Assembly: GCA_029931535.1 (NCBI GenBank)
Contig: JAQPZY010001423.1
Location: 372,001 to 436,000, forward strand
DNA: 64,000 nucleotides
Direction of reading: 5' to 3'
Source of the DNA: Margaritifera margaritifera
Lineage: Eukaryota > Mollusca > Bivalvia > Unionida > Margaritiferidae
This document shows, piece by piece, positions 58,871 through 64,000 of this stretch. Positions within the stretch are counted from its first letter, which is position 1. Each line of letters starts with the position of its first letter. Below the pieces are notes generated by a model, which saw only the letters and a program-made list of their open reading frames with translations, was not told the DNA's origin and ran no database searches. Made by a program: the position numbers and the translations under genes.

Positions 58871-59609
58871 TTTTTCTACCATTTCAAAACTGGGCCCAAG
58901 ATCCATGGAATTGGGAATTTTGTGAATAAAAAGGTCAAACTGGACATTTTTTTTTTTTTTACACACTGTTTATACACTAAAAATTTACAAAAAAAGATTC
59001 TTGAACATCGAAATAATTCAAAGTAAATGTCAACTTTTGTGTCAATTTAGGAAAAAAAGTTATATGCTCTATAGTCAGTATTGGTGCTAATTTGATGATC
59101 ATAAATGATAGAAATTGCATTTATATCTATGGAATTCCCTCTGTAGTCCATTTTGGTGCTAATTTGCATACTTGCCATATTCCCAGACAGTATTGGGGTT
59201 TTTTTTAGACTCAAAAAGTGTGTTTTGAGGTCCCAAGGGGGGGCAGTGCGCATGACCCCCCCAAAAGCGACGGCATCCAAATGAGAACAAATTATCTTTT
59301 CAAATCAGCCTATAGCAAATGGCTGGAAATTCAAATCTGAATAAAAGAAAATACCATCTGTTTTCTCTGAAGCATTTAATATACTTCCAAAAAAAAATAA
59401 AAAATGGTAGACTTAGAATTGTCAAATAACATCACCACAAACATGGTCACAACCTCACAGACATTAAATAGAAAAATACACCAAGTTACGGTCTTTAAAA
59501 TCCACTGGAGAGTGGAATGTAGTTTTAATTACATGCAGTCTTTGCTGCTTTCAGTAGTTGGTCTGACGGTAATGCAAGTGTCATTTGTGTTCACAAATAT
59601 GCCTACACT

Positions 59610-59890
59610 TTTCCTTCGCGAAAGTGCATCCACATCTATGTTGGCGCTAGCCAATGGCCAAAGTCGCTAAAAGTGATAAAACCTGTAAGATGACAATGAA
59701 TATCCATTTAAAAACAATGAATCTGGCAATTAAAACATTTAAGGTTTTTGGTAGTTGGCCGAGTTGCTAAAGTCTTTGACCGCCACTATTGTAATGTACT
59801 TTCGAGGTTAAAGTTACGCCTATGGCAGTGAAGATTTAATTTATTCTCAGGCTGAAATAATGAAAAAAGGTACCAATTTATGCAAATACA
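59610..59890 (+). repeat. Dispersed repeat family 9, copy 2
   Basis: Contains CACATCTATGTTGGCGCTAG, GGCCAAAGTCGCTAAAAG, CCTGTAAGATGACAATGAAT and TAATGTACTTTCGAGGTTAA. The pair differs at many positions, so both are old. Confidence 0.8.
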
Positions 59891-61160
59891 CAATTTAAAA
59901 AAATGTTGTGCATCCCCCAATTCTGGAGGGTGAGGGACACAGTGTCCCCTGACCTTTGGATCCTAGGTGCAACATGCATTTGAAATTGAATGGTGCTGTT
60001 CAACCTACCAAAATAATCATGTTTTGAATTTTATATATGGTACTAAATCCAACTTCAAAGAAACAATGCCGCTGATTACAGACTTTAATAAAGATGGCTT
60101 CAACATTCTCATTCAATGCAGTCAGTGATGTGTGTGTAATAACGTTTGTTTTTCAACACGCATCTGTTTGATGTACTTAACTTCAGACAAATTGGATTGT
60201 TCCACTTAGTGAACTTTACCTATGCATATTAACCTAATGGGCTCTCCGTCAGCAGTGCTCAAAGGATTTGACACAACAAATCACCCAAGCTATTGTGAGC
60301 CAATTCGGTAAATCTCTGAAAGGTGTCTGTTTATCGCTGACCGCCTTACCTTTTAATTGTCTCTAAAACATCTGTATAAACTGCCCCGAGGATAGTTTTA
60401 CATGGACTCTGAGCAAGACTATTTACTGTTTAAACATACCACAGATAACGAACATATATCATTGTGATCAAGAAATGTACTTTTTTCTTGTGGGAATTTT
60501 TTTTTTTTTTAGCTAAGATTGCTGAAAATCGTGTTTTTCTAAACACGACTGTGTCGGGGGAGGGCATGTATGAATTTGATGATCATAAATGGTAGAAATT
60601 GCATTTCTATCTATGGAATTCCCTCCAGATATCTGACCATTGGCCTTGAGAAAAAAAAACGGATTTTTAACAAAATTTTGAATCCCAATCAGAAGTGAAT
60701 TATGACTCAGTGGATGTATTCAGGTCTAGTACTAAGGTCTAGTACTAAGGACTTCTACTATGTAAACTGTTGCTGATTTTTGACTGTAACCTATTTTCAA
60801 TGTGAAAATAGGCAAAGTCATACGTTTTAAGTGACTATTTTGAACAATATACATTTTGAACTTTCTACACTCACTTCTTTCTTTTTTTTTTGCAACTTTC
60901 TCCCTATTCTGGCTGAAGAGAGGTCATTTCGCCCAAATATTTAAGTCCAGCATTGACCTTGAATTATTAACCTAGATTACTTTGACTCTTTAGATCCTTT
61001 GCTATACTCATTATAGTAATTTCTCTCAATACAGTAAAGGACATGGATTGCTTTTAAAAGTTCTGATTGTGAACTTTTTATACTAAAATTGGGAAAAATG
61101 GACAGTTTTTGGCATTGGTAATGGAGCTAAATTTCAGCCCCAAAACAGCCCAGAAACATT
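59890..61160. other. MICAL intron, repeat-derived fragments
   Basis: The stretch 60,565-60,625 (GATGATCATAAATGGTAGAA then TTGCATTTCTATCTATGGAA) matches 59,090-59,150, so both are pieces of one dispersed repeat. A 16-bp doublet GTCTAGTACTAAG lies at 60,723-60,750. No gene. Confidence 0.55.
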
Positions 61161-61372
61161 CCTATATGTTATCACAGTGTATAACCATACTATGTTTGGA
61201 TTATTTTCTTCAGATCAAGATATACCTGATGATTACTGTATCACAGTGTATAACTGTACATTATTTGGATCATTTTCTTCCAGATCAAGATATACCTGAT
61301 GATTATGGTATAACAGTGTATAAACTGTACAATGATCATTTTCTTCCAGATCAAGATATCATGGAGACTACT
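61160..61372 (+). repeat. Tandem repeat family 6, second locus
   Basis: Three units with ATCACAGTGTATAACCATAC and TTCCAGATCAAGATATACCT, the same family as at 58,480 but with GATGATTACTG instead of GGAGATTGCTG. The two loci are 2.3 kb apart. Confidence 0.83.
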
Positions 61373-62170
61373 ACATCACAATGCTTCTTTGAATGTTGTA
61401 CAGAGTGCAGAATGCAGCAGAAGGATAGTTTTTTTTGTTGTCTGTACATCTGTTCTAAGCTCATTAGCACATTTATGCAACAAACACTCCACCTAGAGAC
61501 ATGAATTTTGCAATGCTTGTTTATATGTAAATAAGGATAACAGATTGATTTTTATATTGTTTCAATAATTTCTTAAATTTCATTGCTTTGTGTTTCAGTT
61601 TAGATTTTGGGTGAAACCTCATTATTCATCAAATGGCTTGAAGTGCACATGATATTTCATTGCTTATTTATATTTGCATGTTAATGTTTTCTTTTGATTC
61701 CGATGTTTTTTAAGCAATTTTGGCAACATGTGTATCCATGTGTGGTTGTATGTAACAATGGCTTACCAGTACAGGCAAATTGATGGATCTTGTTTTAGAT
61801 ATGTGCAAACTATGGCCCAATTTAGCATTCTGGTGTTGATTTGAAGTTAGGCATTTACTCAAGGATTCAGGGTACAAAGTTGATGAATTATCTCCCCCTT
61901 GCCCCAAGCAGTGTTTTCAATGATGCAGTATTTCCAACACCTTTCCTTTAACAATGCATGCTGATCATTAGTACAGAAACCTCAAAAGTAACTGTACAGA
62001 ATATTTCTACACAAAACTGTGCAATGAAAACAAATAATACAAGTAGTGAAAATTGGGATATTCATATCAGACTGAGTATAACAATTCTGTTTAAATGTAC
62101 ATCACATTTAGTTTTAAAGATACTTTGGAAAAGGAAACATGATGAAAGATACATATACCTGTAGAGTCAC
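61372..62170. other. MICAL intron, no gene seen
   Basis: AT-rich sequence between two repeat blocks; frames near 61,710-61,907 and 61,958-62,164 show no family motif. Confidence 0.45.
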
Positions 62171-62300
62171 AAAACACTGATCGCAAATGAACAATTTTGA
62201 GCACAGACAATGAAGCATGAAACACAGGTCACAGTGACCCATTTTTGGAATGGTTATGCGTACCATAGTATCCACTAGAGCTGAACCTTCAACCTTAAAC
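62170..62300 (+). repeat. Dispersed repeat family 5, single fragment
   Basis: AATGAAGCATGAAACACAGG then TCACAGTGACCC, matching the family 5 unit; the rest of the unit is lost. Confidence 0.6.
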
Positions 62301-62539
62301 TTTTTCCCATTAAACGCAAAACAAATCAGTAAAACTAGATAAAAATGTATTAAATAAGATTATAAACATGCTTCTAAACAAACAGTCATGAAATTCAAAT
62401 GCACAGTTCCTTCCTACAAGCCATAAACAAACCCTTAAAACACAAACTTTAATCTGCTCTCTACACTGAACAAACCTGAACACAAACGTTAACTTCAAAC
62501 TTTTCCTAATAAAAGGTGAAGAGTACCATGAACAGCATA

Positions 62540-63160
62540 TGATATGACCTTTTCAATACTATTGACCTTGACCTTTGAGCTATGATAAGGTGCAGACGTG
62601 GGTAAAGTTTGATCACAATATCTGTAGGGGTTAAAAAATGACAGCATGGATAAGGAAAGAGAGAACTGATTTACATTATTCAGTGTTGTGACCTTGACCT
62701 TGAAGCAGGGGGTATAAACATGAATACGTGAGACAATGTCAAGTCAAGATATATAAAAGGCTAAAGTTTCAATACAATATCTTCAGTGGTTAAAAAGTTA
62801 TACCTATACATGGAAAGAGGTCACTGAATTATATTTTCTCTTGTTATAACCATCACCTTGAGGCAGGGGGTGTAGTAAATAGTATATAACACGCCTTCTA
62901 TACATGATATATAACTGCCTCAAGTTTCATTAAAATGTCTTCAGTGGTTCAAATGTTATATTCTGGACAAGGATACAAGTCACAGAAGTACAATTTCCCT
63001 TGCTGGGACCTTGACCTTAAGGCAGAGACATCATTAAAACATCTTCACTCGTAAAAAATTATACTCTGGACAAGAGTACAAGTCAAAGAATTGCAAATTC
63101 CCTTGCCATGACCTGGACCTTGAGGCAGCAAGGGGGGAGGGGTGGGTGGGCTGGCATAGT
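62540..63160 (+). repeat. Tandem repeat family 8 (about 130-bp units)
   Basis: Units with GACCTTGACCTTGAAGCAGG, GGGTATAAAC and AAGTTTCATTAAAATGTCTT then CAGTGGTT; four to five diverged copies. Related in theme to family 3 but with a different unit. Confidence 0.72.
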
Positions 63161-63750
63161 ACACGACAGGTCAGGCACATGCTAATGAATACACAGTTGT
63201 GAAATTTAGGTACATAGTTCCGTTTGTATGAGACATAACTAAAACCTTAGACAAACTTTTTAACCTGCTGTCTACACTCTGATGGATCATAGCACAAGTT
63301 TCATACAGATGAGCTAAACATCAAATTTAAAACAGACCTCAATTACCACAACCTCTGCTGGTTTGTCCATGCTGTCTCATGTATGTAGCCTGAACTTGCA
63401 TACAAAAAACCCCAGTAAAGCACGATACCAGCATAGTGTGGTTATACACTGTGATATTTTTCCGTTTTAGCTTGATATAAATATTCACCTGAGTAGAGGT
63501 AAATAATTTTACCCCAAACAGCACCAGGCTATATTTTTGTATATGCCAAGTAATTAAGAAATGTTTTTAATACACATGAAATTTATCAGGATATACAATC
63601 ACACTGAACAAATTGTTTCCATCAGAACAAATTTCATAAGAAAGGATTTCCTTCAAAAAGTAGCGAGTTTACAACCAGTTTAATCTTAATGCACATCAGT
63701 TGTGCTTCACACCTTACTATGCATATGAGAATGTTATAATGGGGACTTGT

Positions 63751-64000
63751 GATGTAGTTTATTGTGCAAGGTTACAGTGATGTAGTTTACTGTGCTAGGT
63801 TACAGTGATGTAGTTTACTGTGCTAGGTTACAGTGATGTAGTTTACTGTGCTAGGTTACAGTGATGTAGTTTACTGTGCTAGGTTACAGTGATGTAGTTT
63901 ACTGTGCTAGGTTACAGTGATGTAGTTTACTGTGCTAGGTTACAGTGATGTAGTTTACTGTGCTAGGTTACAGTGATGTAGTTTACTGTGCTAGGTTACA
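63751..64000 (+). repeat. Minisatellite, 28-bp units, runs off the right edge
   Basis: Nine units of GATGTAGTTTACTGTGCTAG plus GTTACAGT. The first copy has two differences; the others are identical in this window, which indicates recent expansion or homogenisation. Any upstream MICAL exons lie beyond it. Confidence 0.95.

Noticed and set aside
56100..64000. Further MICAL bMERB exons upstream of 56,010
   Set aside because: I scanned for the conserved helix motifs on the minus strand and saw none; they must lie beyond the edge or be too diverged to recognise by eye.

Overview
This is eukaryotic, AT-rich, intron- and repeat-dominated DNA from an animal genome. Coding sequence is under 1 kb of recognisable exon in 64 kb. 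The repeat content includes tandem cores built on GACCTTGACCTTTGACC, arrays with the phrase CAAGATGGCCACCATGGCAGCC, a tRNA-Thr-derived SINE, and DIRS-like and CR1-like retroelements. This is the style of a mollusc (most likely bivalve) genome or a close lophotrochozoan relative. The phylum is inference from style, not from a marker gene.

Two host genes are supported, both on the minus strand. (1) A Mis18 kinetochore gene (MIS18A-like) runs from 27,443 down to at least 3,494. Four coding exons of 205, 67, 123 and 103 nt have GT-AG borders and phases that join exactly, giving 166 codons. They carry both CxxC motifs of the Mis18/Yippee zinc domain. The introns are 7-8 kb each and filled with repeats. 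The last C-terminal exon was not found and may lie left of the window. (2) The 3' end of a MICAL gene (F-actin monooxygenase) is present as two exons, 56,010-55,896 and 54,645-54,573. They encode the end of the C-terminal bMERB coiled-coil and the typical MICAL tail. Everything upstream of it lies beyond the right edge.

The rest is mobile and repetitive DNA. Left part (1-19 kb): tandem-core elements of several families, fragments of two LINE reverse transcriptases (4.2-5.3 and 6.1-6.7 kb), a Tigger/pogo-like transposon start (7,350), a TIR element nested in a repeat (9,561-10,845) and a SINE with a 14-bp target duplication (16,061-16,240). Middle (20.5-24.6 kb): a nearly full-length but decayed CR1-like LINE on the minus strand. 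Its ORF1 joins an SGNH-esterase-like stretch to two CCHC knuckles, and its ORF2 is interrupted by a 217-bp MITE. At 30-34 kb are minisatellites and an RTE-like 3' fragment; at 34-40 kb more tandem-core elements. At 41.1-44.9 kb is a DIRS-like tyrosine-recombinase element with inverted terminal repeats. At 47-48.5 kb is a TIR transposon related to the MITE. From 49 to 64 kb there are further arrays, ending in a 28-bp minisatellite that runs off the edge.

A recurrent theme is that several unrelated-looking repeat families share one plan: a unique left end, several tandem units of about 140-155 bp, and a right end. In two families the right end is a short hairpin preceded by CATAAGCT. This resembles the bivalve pearl / Helentron-derived (HINE) elements and is the most interesting global pattern here.
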